In this document: positions 1 through 9,238 of the stretch, one piece after another
Numbering within the stretch: position 1 is the stretch's first letter
Layout of the letters: the number at the start of each line of letters is the position of its first letter
Source of the DNA: Vibrio sp. CK2-1
GTDB taxonomy: Bacteria > Pseudomonadota > Gammaproteobacteria > Enterobacterales > Vibrionaceae
Direction: 5' to 3'
Length of the DNA stretch: 64,000 bases
Assembly (NCBI RefSeq): GCF_021726515.1
Contig: NZ_JAKKCJ010000003.1
Coordinates: 62,001-126,000, forward strand
The notes under the pieces: generated by a model
Databases searched by the model: none
What the model saw: only the letters and a program-made list of their open reading frames with translations
Told to the model about the DNA's origin: nothing
Made by a program: the position numbers and the translations under genes

Positions 1-1
1 G

Positions 2-496
2 GGTGTGCGTGCGGATAAACTGTATTTAGAATGTTTGATCCCAGTTTGCTCACCACAACTACTCCTCGGTAGTAAGCCATTAAATTGTTTAGCCGACATA
101 AAAAACCATACCTTGCTGCATGATAGTTCGCGTAAATATTGGAAGCAGTTTACTAAAGAGCATGATATTGAAGGCGTTAACGTGAATCACGGTCCAATAT
201 TCAGTCACTCAACTATGGTGATCCAAGCGGCAATGCATGGCCAGGGCATCGCGCTAGTGAATAATGTGCTTGCCCAGCCTGATTTAGATTCTGGTCGTTT
301 AGTGCAGCCATTTGATGAAGTTTTGATCAGTAAAAATGCTTTCTATGTGGTGTGTGATACTAAGCAAGCCGATGTTGGGCGCGTAGCAACGTTCCGAGAT
401 TGGATGCTTAGCAAAGCGGCCAGTGAGCAAGACCAACTACTCGATGAAATCGGCGAAGAAATTGGCAGTGTCAGTGATACTGAGGAGAAAGCATGA
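2..496 (+). CDS. gcvA: GcvA-type LysR regulator, C-terminal part (5' end outside window)
   Basis: The frame is already open at the window edge, so the N-terminal helix-turn-helix is missing and only about 165 residues of the effector-binding domain are visible. The visible part fits the second half of a LysR substrate-binding fold: a CSPQLL segment, then a QAAMHGQGIALVNN stretch typical of GcvA-like glycine-cleavage regulators. An acidic tail (EEIGSVSDTEEKA) closes the protein. The GcvA assignment leans on context, because gcvA-ygdD-rlmM is the E. coli order. The stop overlaps the next start by four bases (ATGA), indicating translational coupling. In E. coli GcvA controls gcvTHP and the sRNA gcvB; that role here is inferred. 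Confidence 0.8.
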   Translation, partial: GVRADKLYLECLIPVCSPQLLLGSKPLNCLADIKNHTLLHDSSRKYWKQFTKEHDIEGVNVNHGPIFSHSTMVIQAAMHGQGIALVNNVLAQPDLDSGRLVQPFDEVLISKNAFYVVCDTKQADVGRVATFRDWMLSKAASEQDQLLDEIGEEIGSVSDTEEKA

Positions 497-1140
497 GTCT
501 AGAGTCACAACAACATAAAATCATGATTGATGGTGATGACAAGGCGGCAGTGACGGTATTACTTGCCCATGGTGCTGGCGCAGGAATGGATCATGAATTT
601 ATGTCTGACATGGCCGAAAAGTTAGCGGCTCACGGAGTACGGGTAGTGCGATTTAATTTCCCTTATATGGTGACTCGCGCACAAGATGGTAAAAAAAGAC
701 CGCCCGATCGTGCCCCGAAACTATTGGCGGATTTTGAAGAAAAAATTAATGCTTTTCACCGCGAAGGACAGCATTTATTTTTGGTGGGTAAATCGATGGG
801 CGGGCGCATGGCCAGTCATTTATCGGAACATCCATTAGTGACCGGAGTGATGTGTTTAGGTTTTCCTTTTCATCCGCCGGGTAAGCCTGAGAATTATAAA
901 GGCGAGCATTTAGTTAATATCACTAAACCGACGTTAATTTTACAAGGTGAGCGCGATACTTTTGGCACTAAAGAGGAATGCCAGTCATTTGCTTTTTCGG
1001 ATGCCATTCATGTCGATTTCATTCCCGATGGCGATCATAGCTTAAAGCCTAGAGTAAAATCCGGTTTTACCGAGCAAGGTAATCGAGCATTAGCGGTCAG
1101 CAAAATGATGGCCTTTATTGAACAGCATACGCAAAACTAA
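493..1140 (+). CDS. Alpha/beta hydrolase of the KANL3/Tex30-like family
   Basis: A 215-residue single-domain hydrolase. An LLAHGAGAGMDHEF oxyanion-loop segment lies near residue 24. The nucleophile elbow GKSMGG places the catalytic serine at about residue 101. An acid in GERDTFG (about 155) and the histidine in DGDHSLKP (about 182) complete a Ser-Asp-His triad. Such small cytosolic hydrolases (often labelled dienelactone-hydrolase-like) have no settled substrate. It is coupled to gcvA by an ATGA overlap and lies 14 bp before ygdD, so the three are probably one transcript. No signal peptide is visible. The fold and triad are seen directly; esterase or other activity is inferred. Confidence 0.85.
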   Translation: MSLESQQHKIMIDGDDKAAVTVLLAHGAGAGMDHEFMSDMAEKLAAHGVRVVRFNFPYMVTRAQDGKKRPPDRAPKLLADFEEKINAFHREGQHLFLVGKSMGGRMASHLSEHPLVTGVMCLGFPFHPPGKPENYKGEHLVNITKPTLILQGERDTFGTKEECQSFAFSDAIHVDFIPDGDHSLKPRVKSGFTEQGNRALAVSKMMAFIEQHTQN

Positions 1141-1154
1141 ATAAGAGAGAAATT

Positions 1155-1598
1155 ATGTCTATTTCAAAATGCAGAGGTCAGAAAATTCTCGCCTTTGCTG
1201 GGTTTTCTGGGCTAGTTACCGTGGCACTCGGTGCCTTTGCCGCGCATGGTTTATCGCATCGCTTACCTGAGTATCTACTCGGTGTGTTTAAAACTGGAGT
1301 ACAATATCAAGCGTGGCATACTTTTGCGCTGTTGGCGTGTGGAATTATTTTGATGATTACTGCGCCGAATTCTGCTTCTTCGTCAGCTGAATACTCAGAG
1401 AAAGGGCGTAAAGGTGTGGCATATGCTGGTATTTGCTTTATCATCGGCATCCTTTGTTTCAGTGGCAGCTTATATGCGCTGGCTTTAACAGGAATAAAAT
1501 GGTTTGGCCCAATTACCCCATTAGGCGGTGTGTTTTTTATGTTGGGCTGGATTATCTTTGCTCTATCCGTTTTACGATTAAATAAGGTGACACTGTGA
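1155..1598 (+). CDS. ygdD: DUF423 family inner-membrane protein YgdD
   Basis: A 147-residue hydrophobic protein with about four predicted membrane segments. It carries the family hallmark GAFAAHGL near residues 27-34 and a [14 protein letters not shown] segment in the last third. DUF423 proteins are small inner-membrane proteins of unknown function, widespread in bacteria. The start follows a good AGAGAG-like Shine-Dalgarno (ataagagagaaattATG). Its end overlaps the rlmM start by four bases, reproducing the E. coli ygdD-rlmM pair. Confidence 0.9.
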   Translation: MSISKCRGQKILAFAGFSGLVTVALGAFAAHGLSHRLPEYLLGVFKTGVQYQAWHTFALLACGIILMITAPNSASSSAEYSEKGRKGVAYAGICFIIGILCFSGSLYALALTGIKWFGPITPLGGVFFMLGWIIFALSVLRLNKVTL

Positions 1599-2686
1599 AA
1601 CACGTTTTACTTTACTGCCGCTCTGGTTTTGAAAAAGAATGCGCAGGAGAAATCCAAGATAAAGCCAATAACTTAGAGATTTTTGGTTTTCCCCGTGTGA
1701 AAAAACAATCGGGTTACGTGCTTTTTGAGTGTTACCAAGAAGGTGATGCGGATAAGCTGATCAAACTTCTCGACTTTAAAGCGCTGATCTTTGCTCGCCA
1801 GATGATTGCGGTGGCAGATGCATTAACCGATTTGCCGACAGAAGATCGCATTTCGCCAATTTTAGCGGCGATTGAAGCGCAGGAAAAATTCCCAACCTGC
1901 GGTGATATTCGTGTGGAAACGCCAGATACCAACGAAGCGAAAGAATTACTGAAATTCTGCCGTAAGTTCACCGTACCAATGCGTAGTGCAATGCGTGGTA
2001 AAGGCTTCTTGTTTGCTAAAGATAATGCCAAAAAGCCAGTATTACATGTGTGTTTTGTCGCGCCGGGGCATTGCTATGTCGGTTACTCATTATCCCAAAA
2101 CAACTCACAGTTTTTTATGGGTATCCCACGTTTAAAATTCCCATCTGATGCACCAAGTCGCTCAACGTTGAAACTGGAAGAAGCATTTCATGTTTTCATT
2201 CCTAAAGAAGAGTGGGATACACGCTTAGCTCCAGGTATGTGGGCGGTTGATTTAGGCGCTTGCCCGGGCGGTTGGACGTATCAATTAGTTAAGCGTTCTA
2301 TGTTTGTTCACGCGGTGGATAATGGCGCAATGGCGCAAAGCTTGATGGATACTGGTCAGGTTAAATACCACGCAGCCGATGGCTTTAAATTTGAGCCTGC
2401 TAAGAAGAATGTTACTTGGTTAGTATGCGATATGATCGAGAAACCATCTCGCGTTGCTCAACTAATGGGTGAATGGTTGATTCGTGGTCTAGCCAAAGAA
2501 GCGATCTTTAACTTAAAACTGCCGATGAAAGGCCGTTACGATGAAGTATTGGAAGACATTGAAAACTTGAAGATTTTCTTTAAAGAAAACGATGTACCTT
2601 TCAAACTGCAAGCGAAACATTTGTACCATGACCGTGAAGAAATCACCGTGCATGTGCAGATCTTGAAGAATATTTCGCCATATTAA
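1595..2686 (+). CDS. rlmM: 23S rRNA (cytidine-2498-2'-O)-methyltransferase RlmM
   Basis: RlmM adds the 2'-O-methyl group to C2498 in the peptidyltransferase region of 23S rRNA, using S-adenosylmethionine. The 363-residue length is that of the family. An N-terminal THUMP-like half is followed by a Rossmann methyltransferase domain with the SAM-binding loop DLGACPGGW at residues 219-227. A VCDM motif and a [10 protein letters not shown] segment carry the later catalytic lysine/aspartate positions. The GTG start overlaps ygdD (GTGA). The gene ends an operon-like gcvA-hydrolase-ygdD-rlmM run, and a hairpin and repeats follow it. Confidence 0.96.
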   Translation: MKHVLLYCRSGFEKECAGEIQDKANNLEIFGFPRVKKQSGYVLFECYQEGDADKLIKLLDFKALIFARQMIAVADALTDLPTEDRISPILAAIEAQEKFPTCGDIRVETPDTNEAKELLKFCRKFTVPMRSAMRGKGFLFAKDNAKKPVLHVCFVAPGHCYVGYSLSQNNSQFFMGIPRLKFPSDAPSRSTLKLEEAFHVFIPKEEWDTRLAPGMWAVDLGACPGGWTYQLVKRSMFVHAVDNGAMAQSLMDTGQVKYHAADGFKFEPAKKNVTWLVCDMIEKPSRVAQLMGEWLIRGLAKEAIFNLKLPMKGRYDEVLEDIENLKIFFKENDVPFKLQAKHLYHDREEITVHVQILKNISPY

Positions 2687-2726
2687 TTTACAGCGAGCGC
2701 TGCGCTTCTTGGGCGCTGCGCTTATC

Positions 2727-2755
2727 GTAGCTCGTGTTTCGATTAAACGAGCTAC
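2727..2755. repeat. Inverted repeat downstream of rlmM
   Basis: A 9-bp perfect stem (GTAGCTCGT / ACGAGCTAC) with an 11-nt loop lies between the convergent rlmM and xni genes. Just upstream, GCGCTGCGCTT occurs twice (around 2697-2722). There is no strong T-tract on either strand, so it is a hairpin of uncertain terminator value. The GCTCG core resembles the dispersed CTCG/CGAG intergenic repeats elsewhere in the window. Confidence 0.6.
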
Positions 2756-2783
2756 AATTTAATTCCGTTGTTGGCGTTTTGTC

Positions 2784-2829
2784 TTTTTCGAGATACGAGC
2801 AGCGTAGCGTCCTAGCTACGAGCCACGAC
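2784..2829 (-). repeat. Dispersed CTCG-family intergenic element, copy A
   Basis: Read on the minus strand this is GTGGCTCGTAGCTAGG, then ACGCTACGCTGCTCG, then TATCTCGAAAAAG. It matches copies at about 10061, 13651, 20101, 20225 (inverted) and 53901. It begins two bases after the xni stop codon, in xni sense orientation. No coding capacity is apparent. Confidence 0.6.
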
Positions 2830-2830
2830 G

Positions 2831-3598
2831 CTATTTTTCAAACCTCACATCCTGCAAATTAAATCCTAGCTTCATATCTGTCTGTAACGCTGCAATTCGT
2901 TTACAGGTGCGCGCAAGCTCAATATGTTCATCAAACTTTTTACGGTATTTAGGTACTAAATCTTCAGCGGCGTAAGCGGTTTCTATATCGCCATATTGCT
3001 GCAATATTTCTTTAGCTGCTTTCGGCCCAATACCGGGAATGCCGGGAACCTTGCTTGAGCTAATGCCGACTAATCCCCAGTAATCGGCAAGTTGTTCGGG
3101 TTTTACGCCAAATTCTTGCTCGATAAATGGCGCATCTAACCAGCGGTGTTGGAAATAATCGCGAATTTGAATATTGGGTGAGAGAAGTTGGCAGTAGCCT
3201 TTATCGGTTGAGATGATGGTGGCTTTCTCGCCTGCCGATGCGACCTTGTATGCAAGCGTTGCCACTAAGTCATCGGCTTCATCGCCATCGGAAAGTAATG
3301 AATCTATGCCAAGCTCCCACCAAGCAGATTGGATCTTTTCTAACCCGGCAAGGAGCGGTGCGGGCATTGGCTTGCGGTCTTCTTTATAGCTAGGTAGGAC
3401 TTGTGCTCGCCAGCCTCGGTCTTGCAGATGATGATCAAATACCGCAATGATATGGGTCGGTTGCGATTCGGCTAGAATTTTATTGAGGGTTCGGCTGGTG
3501 GTAGTGATAGTACGGTCAATGTCGTTGGCATCAGGTTGTGCAGAGTGCACTCGACGGATCAGGTTGAGGGCATCGATGATCACCAAGTGAATTGACAT
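2831..3598 (-). CDS. xni: Flap endonuclease Xni (ExoIX-like, 5'-3' nuclease domain)
   Basis: About 255 residues, matching stand-alone homologues of the polymerase I 5' nuclease domain. Visible elements are MSIHLVIIDALNLIRR at the N-terminus (metal-binding aspartate), YKEDRKPMPA, SDGDEADDLVATLA and STDKGYCQLL (metal-site acids). The helix-hairpin-helix GIPGIGPKAAKEILQQYG binds DNA. I chose the internal ATG at 3598 because a TTAGGAGAAG Shine-Dalgarno lies just before it; a five-residue longer reading from 3613 would include that site. Xni cleaves flap structures in replication and repair. As in E. coli it lies in the rlmM-ppnN neighbourhood. Confidence 0.93.
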   Translation of the reverse strand: MSIHLVIIDALNLIRRVHSAQPDANDIDRTITTTSRTLNKILAESQPTHIIAVFDHHLQDRGWRAQVLPSYKEDRKPMPAPLLAGLEKIQSAWWELGIDSLLSDGDEADDLVATLAYKVASAGEKATIISTDKGYCQLLSPNIQIRDYFQHRWLDAPFIEQEFGVKPEQLADYWGLVGISSSKVPGIPGIGPKAAKEILQQYGDIETAYAAEDLVPKYRKKFDEHIELARTCKRIAALQTDMKLGFNLQDVRFEK

Positions 3599-3615
3599 AA
3601 CTTCTCCTAACACAG

Positions 3616-3654
3616 AATAAAAATGGCTTTGATCTATAAAAAATCAAAGCCATT
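3616..3654 (-). terminator. Rho-independent terminator after ppnN
   Basis: A perfect 12-bp stem (AATGGCTTTGAT / ATCAAAGCCATT) with a 9-nt loop lies between ppnN and xni. Read on the minus strand it is followed by TTTTATTC. It should end ppnN transcripts and separate them from xni. Confidence 0.8.
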
Positions 3655-3693
3655 GTAGCAAATTCAGCGAGTTGTAGAGTTGAATTTTATTGC

Positions 3694-5049
3694 TTAACGA
3701 GCAACACGGTAACAAGGGATGTACTCAGAGCCCGGTAGTTTCATTCGTTGTTGTTCAACAAAGTCGTTCAATAAGGTATCCATTTTTTCCATCAAGTTAC
3801 GGTCACCATCTATGATGAATGGGCCGTGTTTCTTAATTTCACGAATGCCTTCCGATTTTACGTTACCGGCAACAATCCCTGAGAACGCTTTGCGCAAGTT
3901 GGCGGCTAACTTTTCTGGTGGTTGATCTAGGTGTAGATCAAGTGCCGACATTGATTCATGTGTTGGTTCGAATGGTGCTTGGAAATCGGGCGCGATATGT
4001 AGTGACCAGTTGAAGCTATAGGCGTCTTCGTGAGACTTACGGTGCTCTTTCACTTTCGGCATTGCTTCTTTCATGATTCGCGCAGCTTTAGCGGGATCGC
4101 CAATCACGATTTGATAATGCTTTTGAGCTTCAGGGCCGAGTGTATCGTGGATGAATTGATCGATAGAGCGGAAGTAAGCTTCACTTTCTTTTGGTCCAGT
4201 AAGCACCAATGGCAAAGGTTGATCCGCATTATCTGGGTGCATCAATATACCGAGAATATACAGCAATTCTTCAGCGGTTCCCGGGCCACCAGGGAAGATG
4301 ATAATCCCGTGACCTAAACGAACAAAACCTTCTAAACGCTTTTCGATATCTGGCATGATGATCAGTTCGTTGACGATTGGGTTAGGTGGCTCTGCCGCAA
4401 TAATTGATGGTTCAGTTAAGCCAATATAGCGTTGATTTGAATAGCGCTGCTTAGCATGTCCAACCGCTGCGCCTTTCATTGGTCCTTCCATCGCACCAGG
4501 CCCACAACCGGTACAGATGTTCATTTCACGCAAACCAAGTTCATTACCAACTTCACGAGTGTATTGATATTCAATAGGGTTGATTGAGTGGCCACCCCAG
4601 CAGACAACAAGATTCGGTTCGGTGCCGGTTTGCAGAGCTTTAGCATTGCGTAAAATGCCGAATACTTGGTTGGTGATTTGCGTGGAGTCGGTTAGGTGTA
4701 GGCGCTGGCTATCCGCCAAGTGTACGTGCAAAAAGACAATGTCTCGCAACACTGAGAATAGGTGGGCTTGAATCCCTTTAATGATGGTACCGTCAACGAA
4801 AGCATGCTCAGGTGGATCGGTTAACTCAAGTTTGATACCACGTTCACGGCGTAGTACTTCAATTTCAAATGATTCATTTAATTTTAGTAGCTGTTCAGAA
4901 TCATCAGTATGGCTGCCCGAGTTTAAGACCGCGAGAGAACAGCTGCGATAAAGCTGGTAGAGATCACTTGAAGCGGCTTTTTTTAACTTGCTAACTTCTA
5001 ATTGAGACAATAAATCTAAACTGCCCATCGGGCTAATTTGAGTAATCAT
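3694..5049 (-). CDS. ppnN: Nucleotide 5'-monophosphate nucleosidase PpnN (YgdH)
   Basis: A 451-residue LOG-family protein that hydrolyses the N-glycosidic bond of purine and pyrimidine nucleoside monophosphates, feeding bases to salvage; the E. coli enzyme is activated by (p)ppGpp. The central Rossmann core carries [14 protein letters not shown] (residues about 181-194) and the LOG signature PGGPGTAEE (about 253-261). Long N- and C-terminal extensions characteristic of PpnN are present. The start follows AAAAGGAGCTTTCT, a strong ribosome-binding site. It stands alone on the minus strand with its own terminator. Confidence 0.95.
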   Translation of the reverse strand: MITQISPMGSLDLLSQLEVSKLKKAASSDLYQLYRSCSLAVLNSGSHTDDSEQLLKLNESFEIEVLRRERGIKLELTDPPEHAFVDGTIIKGIQAHLFSVLRDIVFLHVHLADSQRLHLTDSTQITNQVFGILRNAKALQTGTEPNLVVCWGGHSINPIEYQYTREVGNELGLREMNICTGCGPGAMEGPMKGAAVGHAKQRYSNQRYIGLTEPSIIAAEPPNPIVNELIIMPDIEKRLEGFVRLGHGIIIFPGGPGTAEELLYILGILMHPDNADQPLPLVLTGPKESEAYFRSIDQFIHDTLGPEAQKHYQIVIGDPAKAARIMKEAMPKVKEHRKSHEDAYSFNWSLHIAPDFQAPFEPTHESMSALDLHLDQPPEKLAANLRKAFSGIVAGNVKSEGIREIKKHGPFIIDGDRNLMEKMDTLLNDFVEQQRMKLPGSEYIPCYRVAR

Positions 5050-5199
5050 AGAAAGCTCCTTTTCACCGATTATGAATTATGATTGTTTCGGTAGGTTCTT
5101 TCACATTACACAGGTTTGCTCTATTTCGCTATATTCCGTGAATAATATTTATTGATAAGTGAGTGATCTCAATGACATTCTTTTAGGCTGCCAAACACA

Positions 5200-7485
5200 T
5201 TAACGCTTTTGGTTGCTTTCATCGTTACGCAAAATGGCTTTGGCAATTTCATCATGCCCACCAGAAGTATGAATTTTGATTAAACCTTGCTCGACCGCCT
5301 GTTCACAAGCATGGCGAATATCAGTGCTAGCAAAACTGGCGGCAGGCGCATTTTCTATAGCGGTTAAGTGTACCCAGTTAGAAGGCTCTTTGGGGAAGTA
5401 ACGCTTTTTGATTTTTCGTGCCAGATAAATCGCCATAAAGAGTATATCAATCAGCTCTTTATCATTGATGGCGGTGTATGCGCGCGGTAAAAACGGGTAC
5501 TCAGCCATACCCATTCTAAAGTGGCGATCTATATTTTGGTTTGGCTCAAATTGATTGATCCAATGTTGAATTTTTTCACAGAAATATTCCGGCGTATCTT
5601 GTGCTTCGCCTTTAGGTTCTATGTATAAAAACAATCCATCAGAAAAGTGATATAAGCGAGCTGGCTTGATGATTAAACCCTTTATGTAGCTCCCGAATTG
5701 CTTTTCAACATTAAGACCAGCTTGATAGCCTTGTCTTAAATAGACATTGCGGAGAAATGGAAAGTCGAACATCACAAAGTTTAAGCGGTCGCTTAATGGT
5801 TCATTAATTAACTCACCAAGTCGCCATTGCTCAAATACCGCATTACTACGCTCCAATGATTTTGGCAGTTTGGCATTCAATAGCTTGAGGTTTTGTAGAC
5901 CAGATCTAGGGTGGGTATACAAATCAATCGTTTGAGTTTCAACTTCATCACGTATTTTTTGATTTAAATAGCCACGGCGAATCACTAAACATAGCAGCAT
6001 AAAAGCAACGATCCCTAGGATAATCGTGGCACGCTGATATTTAGCATATTGTGTATCGAGATAAATTAAATCATCTTCAAGACCAGCATAGTGCAGTGAT
6101 TTTTCAATGATGTCTTTTTGCTGACGAAATACATCTTCATTGATGGCGTTAAACTGATCTTGTTGGTTTTGCCATAGTCGCTGATATTGTTGCTGCATGC
6201 TTAATGCTTGCTGGTAATTTTCACCTTGTTGATAAGCTTCCGACAGCACTTGATAAGCATACATTTGTAAGTGTTTATCTTGCGTTTTTTCAGCAATATT
6301 TAAAGCATTCTCACTACTTGAAATCGCGACTTTTATTTCTTTTTTAGCGAGAGAAATCGCGCCTCTAAGTAGTAGTGTTTTTGCTTTTAGTTCTGCATTA
6401 CTACTTTGTTCAGCGAGGGTTTCTGCTTTGACTAAATAGTCTTCAGCGTGGGTCAGATCAAATAGCTTCAAATAGGTTTTTGAAATATCAATTCGTAGCT
6501 GGATGACTTGTTTGATGTCTCTTTGATTGGTTTCGTTATCAAGCAGGTTTAAATAATTCACTAACGCTAAATTGTATTTTCCTTGGTTAAAGAAAATATC
6601 AGCCATTAATTGTACGGTGTCAGAAAGAGGCGCGGAGTGCGGGTAGGCATCATAAAAGTCTGCCGCTTCAGTGGCATGTTCAAGTGCTTTATCAAATACT
6701 TGGCGAGTAAAAAATAACTGAGCCAGTAATAGGTTAGTGCGAGCTAATTCAATACTATCGCTCTCTTCTATCGCAGACCAATAGGCGGTGAGGAGTTCAG
6801 TTAAAGACTGATCGTACTGGTTTTTGGATAAATAATGCTGACCTAAACGTAAGTGGTAGTCGATAGTCAAAGGAACCGATCTCGCACTGGTTAAATAATT
6901 ATGTGCTTGTTGAAAGGCGGTTTCTGCTTTGACGTCATGACCTAAGTAGCTGTTCATTTCAGCTTCTAACATATTCAGTTGGTACAAGGTTTCTTGTTGC
7001 CAATGTTTATTGGTGGTTTCTTCCTCGACTTGTATTTTGAGTTGATCAACATCTTGTTGTACACGTTCGAGATCTTTGGTCCATTGCCAAAGTAATTTTG
7101 CATATTCTAACTTAGTGGTGAGTAGTGGTTGGGTAACTTGATACTTTATCGCTAAGGCTTCTGCTTCTTTTAAGGTAATAAAGGCTAGGTTTTGTTCGCC
7201 TAATACGTAGTAGGCACTAGCCATAATTTGCAGTGCTTCAATGGTCGTTGAAGGTGTACGAATGGTCTTTTCACTGCCTTCTCGTGACAAGGTGTAGTCT
7301 TGGTTTTTAGTAGAGACTATTTTGCGCGTAGCAATATATTGCTTAGTAATATCTAAGGACTGTTCGGGAGTGACGCTAAGCAATTTATGGGCTTCATTGA
7401 GGATAGGAGAGAGGTAGACTTTGGCCTGAAGCGCAGAGCTGAATGTCAGCATAAAAGCGAAACATATCCAAAGGATCTTTTTCAT
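5200..7485 (-). CDS. TPR-rich membrane protein with a degenerate GGDEF-like C-terminal domain
   Basis: 761 residues. A signal peptide (MKKILWICFAFMLTFSSALQA) is followed by about 450 residues of helical TPR-like repeats predicted to be periplasmic. A coiled segment and one membrane helix at about 486-502 come next. The cytoplasmic C-terminal domain (about 515-720) has the spacing of a diguanylate-cyclase fold (LYTHPRSGLQNLKLLNAKL, FDFPFLRNVY, LYHFSDGLFLYIE) but lacks any GG(D/E)EF motif, so it is unlikely to make c-di-GMP. The family resembles Vibrio TPR/GGDEF-like sensors. A scaffold or signal-receptor role is inference. The neighbours ppnN and queF give no functional hint. Confidence 0.6.
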   Translation of the reverse strand: MKKILWICFAFMLTFSSALQAKVYLSPILNEAHKLLSVTPEQSLDITKQYIATRKIVSTKNQDYTLSREGSEKTIRTPSTTIEALQIMASAYYVLGEQNLAFITLKEAEALAIKYQVTQPLLTTKLEYAKLLWQWTKDLERVQQDVDQLKIQVEEETTNKHWQQETLYQLNMLEAEMNSYLGHDVKAETAFQQAHNYLTSARSVPLTIDYHLRLGQHYLSKNQYDQSLTELLTAYWSAIEESDSIELARTNLLLAQLFFTRQVFDKALEHATEAADFYDAYPHSAPLSDTVQLMADIFFNQGKYNLALVNYLNLLDNETNQRDIKQVIQLRIDISKTYLKLFDLTHAEDYLVKAETLAEQSSNAELKAKTLLLRGAISLAKKEIKVAISSSENALNIAEKTQDKHLQMYAYQVLSEAYQQGENYQQALSMQQQYQRLWQNQQDQFNAINEDVFRQQKDIIEKSLHYAGLEDDLIYLDTQYAKYQRATIILGIVAFMLLCLVIRRGYLNQKIRDEVETQTIDLYTHPRSGLQNLKLLNAKLPKSLERSNAVFEQWRLGELINEPLSDRLNFVMFDFPFLRNVYLRQGYQAGLNVEKQFGSYIKGLIIKPARLYHFSDGLFLYIEPKGEAQDTPEYFCEKIQHWINQFEPNQNIDRHFRMGMAEYPFLPRAYTAINDKELIDILFMAIYLARKIKKRYFPKEPSNWVHLTAIENAPAASFASTDIRHACEQAVEQGLIKIHTSGGHDEIAKAILRNDESNQKR

Positions 7486-7521
7486 AGTTACATTATCTCT
7501 AAGAAGCGGTACGGGTAAATG

Positions 7522-7576
7522 AAACCCAAGCTATCTAAAGTGCTCTCAATTCGGCATTTTTAGGTCACTTGGGTTT
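7522..7576. repeat. Palindromic intergenic element with AAACCCAAG/CTTGGGTTT ends
   Basis: Two 9-bp inverted arms (7522-7530 and 7568-7576) lie 37 bp apart, about 36 bp upstream of the TPR-protein start. A second inverted pair (AGCTAT / ATAGCT) is slightly displaced. The CACTTGGGT core recurs in the short repeats at 30219 and 39551. This looks like a remnant of a small non-coding repeat family. Confidence 0.45.
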
Positions 7577-7649
7577 GAATAGCTTAGCATTATTGCGACA
7601 GCTTGTTGAGTCGCAAGTGAGAATAAGCCTACATTTGTGGGATGGTAGC

Positions 7650-7713
7650 TTAGTCGGATGATCGATTAGTTAGATGATCGCTTAGTTGGATCATCACTTA
7701 GCGGAATAATCGC
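7650..7713. repeat. 16-bp x 4 tandem repeat next to the queF stop codon
   Basis: Four imperfect 16-bp units all begin with TTAG: TTAGTCGGATGATCGA, TTAGTTAGATGATCGC, TTAGTTGGATCATCAC and TTAGCGGAATAATCGC. The array ends 12 bp from the queF stop. No open frame crosses it with recognisable protein. It is one of six short tandem arrays near stop codons in this window. Confidence 0.85.
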
Positions 7714-7724
7714 TCTGTACGTGG

Positions 7725-8594
7725 TTATTGACGGGCCATTCGAGTCATTTGGCTCGGTCTAGTGAGATGAGTGGAACGAAATGGATTGATATCCAGCCCA
7801 CCGCGACGGGTATAGCGCGCATAAACACTCAATTTTTCCGGTTGGCAGTATTTCATGATGTCGCAAAAAATACGCTCTACACATTGTTCATGGAATTCGT
7901 TGTGCTCACGGAATGATACTAGATAGCGTAGTAGTGCTTCTTGATTGATTTTGTTGCCGGTGTATTCGATTTCAACACTACCCCAATCAGGTTGATTGGT
8001 AATTAAGCAGTTCGATTTCAACAAATGACTATGTAAGCACTCACTGACCTCTTGATGACTGGTAGAACCTACAAGATAGCTTTCGTCGAATTGGTAGTCT
8101 GTGATCTCAATATCTTGCTCATCAATGCATTGACCTTGCATCGTAGTGATAGGCTGCTGAGTGTAATGGCTTAGCGGGCGTAGTGTGACCTCTACAGCTT
8201 CTCCTGCGCAATTAGATAAGTCTTGCGCGATAATTTGCTCAACTTGCTGCCAAGATTCAAAACGAGTTTGGTTGAAGCTATTGAGGTAGAGTTTGAAAGA
8301 TTTAGATTCAATCAAGTTAGGGCTAGTCGGCGGTAGAATCACATCACCAATTGCTACTTGTGGTAGACCTTTGTTGTTTAGCCATGAAAGCTCATAAAGC
8401 GTCCAAATATCGCCGCCGACAAAAGGTAGAGCAGTAGAATCATTTAACCCCAAATCATCACGATTTAAGCTACGTGGAACCGGTTGCAAAAGGCTTGCAT
8501 CATAGTCATGGCTATATTGTGTTGCTTGACCTAATGTTAATCCTTGCAATTCTTTGGCATTAGCATATTTTGTCTGCTTTGATGAGTGGGTCAT
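7725..8594 (-). CDS. queF: NADPH-dependent 7-cyano-7-deazaguanine reductase QueF (long form)
   Basis: QueF reduces the nitrile of preQ0 to the aminomethyl of preQ1 in queuosine biosynthesis. The 289-residue, two-domain (YqcD-type) form is typical of gammaproteobacteria. Visible are [13 protein letters not shown] near residues 36-48, the [11 protein letters not shown]ueF motif starting near residue 97, and the catalytic cysteine in [14 protein letters not shown] at about 196. A conserved [14 protein letters not shown] follows. It is divergent from syd, as in the E. coli queF-syd arrangement. Residues 1-9 (MTHSSKQTK) are a slightly long N-terminus. Confidence 0.97.
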   Translation of the reverse strand: MTHSSKQTKYANAKELQGLTLGQATQYSHDYDASLLQPVPRSLNRDDLGLNDSTALPFVGGDIWTLYELSWLNNKGLPQVAIGDVILPPTSPNLIESKSFKLYLNSFNQTRFESWQQVEQIIAQDLSNCAGEAVEVTLRPLSHYTQQPITTMQGQCIDEQDIEITDYQFDESYLVGSTSHQEVSECLHSHLLKSNCLITNQPDWGSVEIEYTGNKINQEALLRYLVSFREHNEFHEQCVERIFCDIMKYCQPEKLSVYARYTRRGGLDINPFRSTHLTRPSQMTRMARQ

Positions 8595-8680
8595 GATACT
8601 TCTCTTATCCGAAATTTGTTTGAATATTACTGAATCAAAAGTTAGCTGTCACTAAGTCAATAAGCCCAAGGGAGTCCTAA

Positions 8681-9226
8681 ATGAATCACAATATTGCCCA
8701 GGCATTAGCGGTTTTAACCACAGAATTTGTGGATAAATGGCAGGAGGCTTATAAAAGCTTTCCTATCGCCAATGAGATGGAGGGCATTCCTTCACCTTGC
8801 GTGCAACGTACTGATGGCCAAAATGTTGAATGGCTACCTCAAGAGCGTGATGAGTTAGCGGATTTCAGCAAGTTAGAACGCGGCATTGAGCTAATTATTC
8901 ACCCTGATGCAAAGACTTTTTATGGTTCACAGTATAGCGCCGATCTCACTTTGTCTTGGAAAAGCAAGCCATTCACTCTACTGCAAGTGTGGAGTGATGA
9001 AGATTTTATTGGTCTACAAGAAAATATTTTAGGCCACCTAGTGACGCAGCGCCGTTTAAAATTAAAACCAACCATTTTTATTGGCACCACGGATGCCGAG
9101 TTGGATGTGATTTCAATCTGCAATATTTCTGGTGAAGTGATTTTAGAGCGATTAGGAACCGATAAGCGTGATGTGCTATCGCCTAATATCGAGCAGTTTT
9201 TATTACAATGCCAAGCAGAAGTGTAG
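8681..9226 (+). CDS. syd: SecY-interacting protein Syd
   Basis: A 181-residue acidic protein that matches Syd throughout, including PSPCVQRTDGQNVEWLPQERD and an IHPDAKTFYGSQYS segment. Syd associates with SecY at the cytoplasmic face of the inner membrane and is thought to monitor improper SecY complexes. The start follows AAGGGAGTCCTAA. It is divergent from queF and 12 bp ahead of the zinc-ribbon gene, with which it is probably co-transcribed. Confidence 0.95.
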   Translation: MNHNIAQALAVLTTEFVDKWQEAYKSFPIANEMEGIPSPCVQRTDGQNVEWLPQERDELADFSKLERGIELIIHPDAKTFYGSQYSADLTLSWKSKPFTLLQVWSDEDFIGLQENILGHLVTQRRLKLKPTIFIGTTDAELDVISICNISGEVILERLGTDKRDVLSPNIEQFLLQCQAEV

Positions 9227-9238
9227 TCGGGGTTTTAA

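Noticed and set aside
5200..7485. Active diguanylate cyclase
   Set aside because: No GG(D/E)EF motif is present in the C-terminal domain.
7650..7713. Possible CRISPR-like array
   Set aside because: Units are contiguous 16-mers without spacers, and no cas genes are present. The same holds for the other short arrays and for the 144-bp repeats, which are coding.
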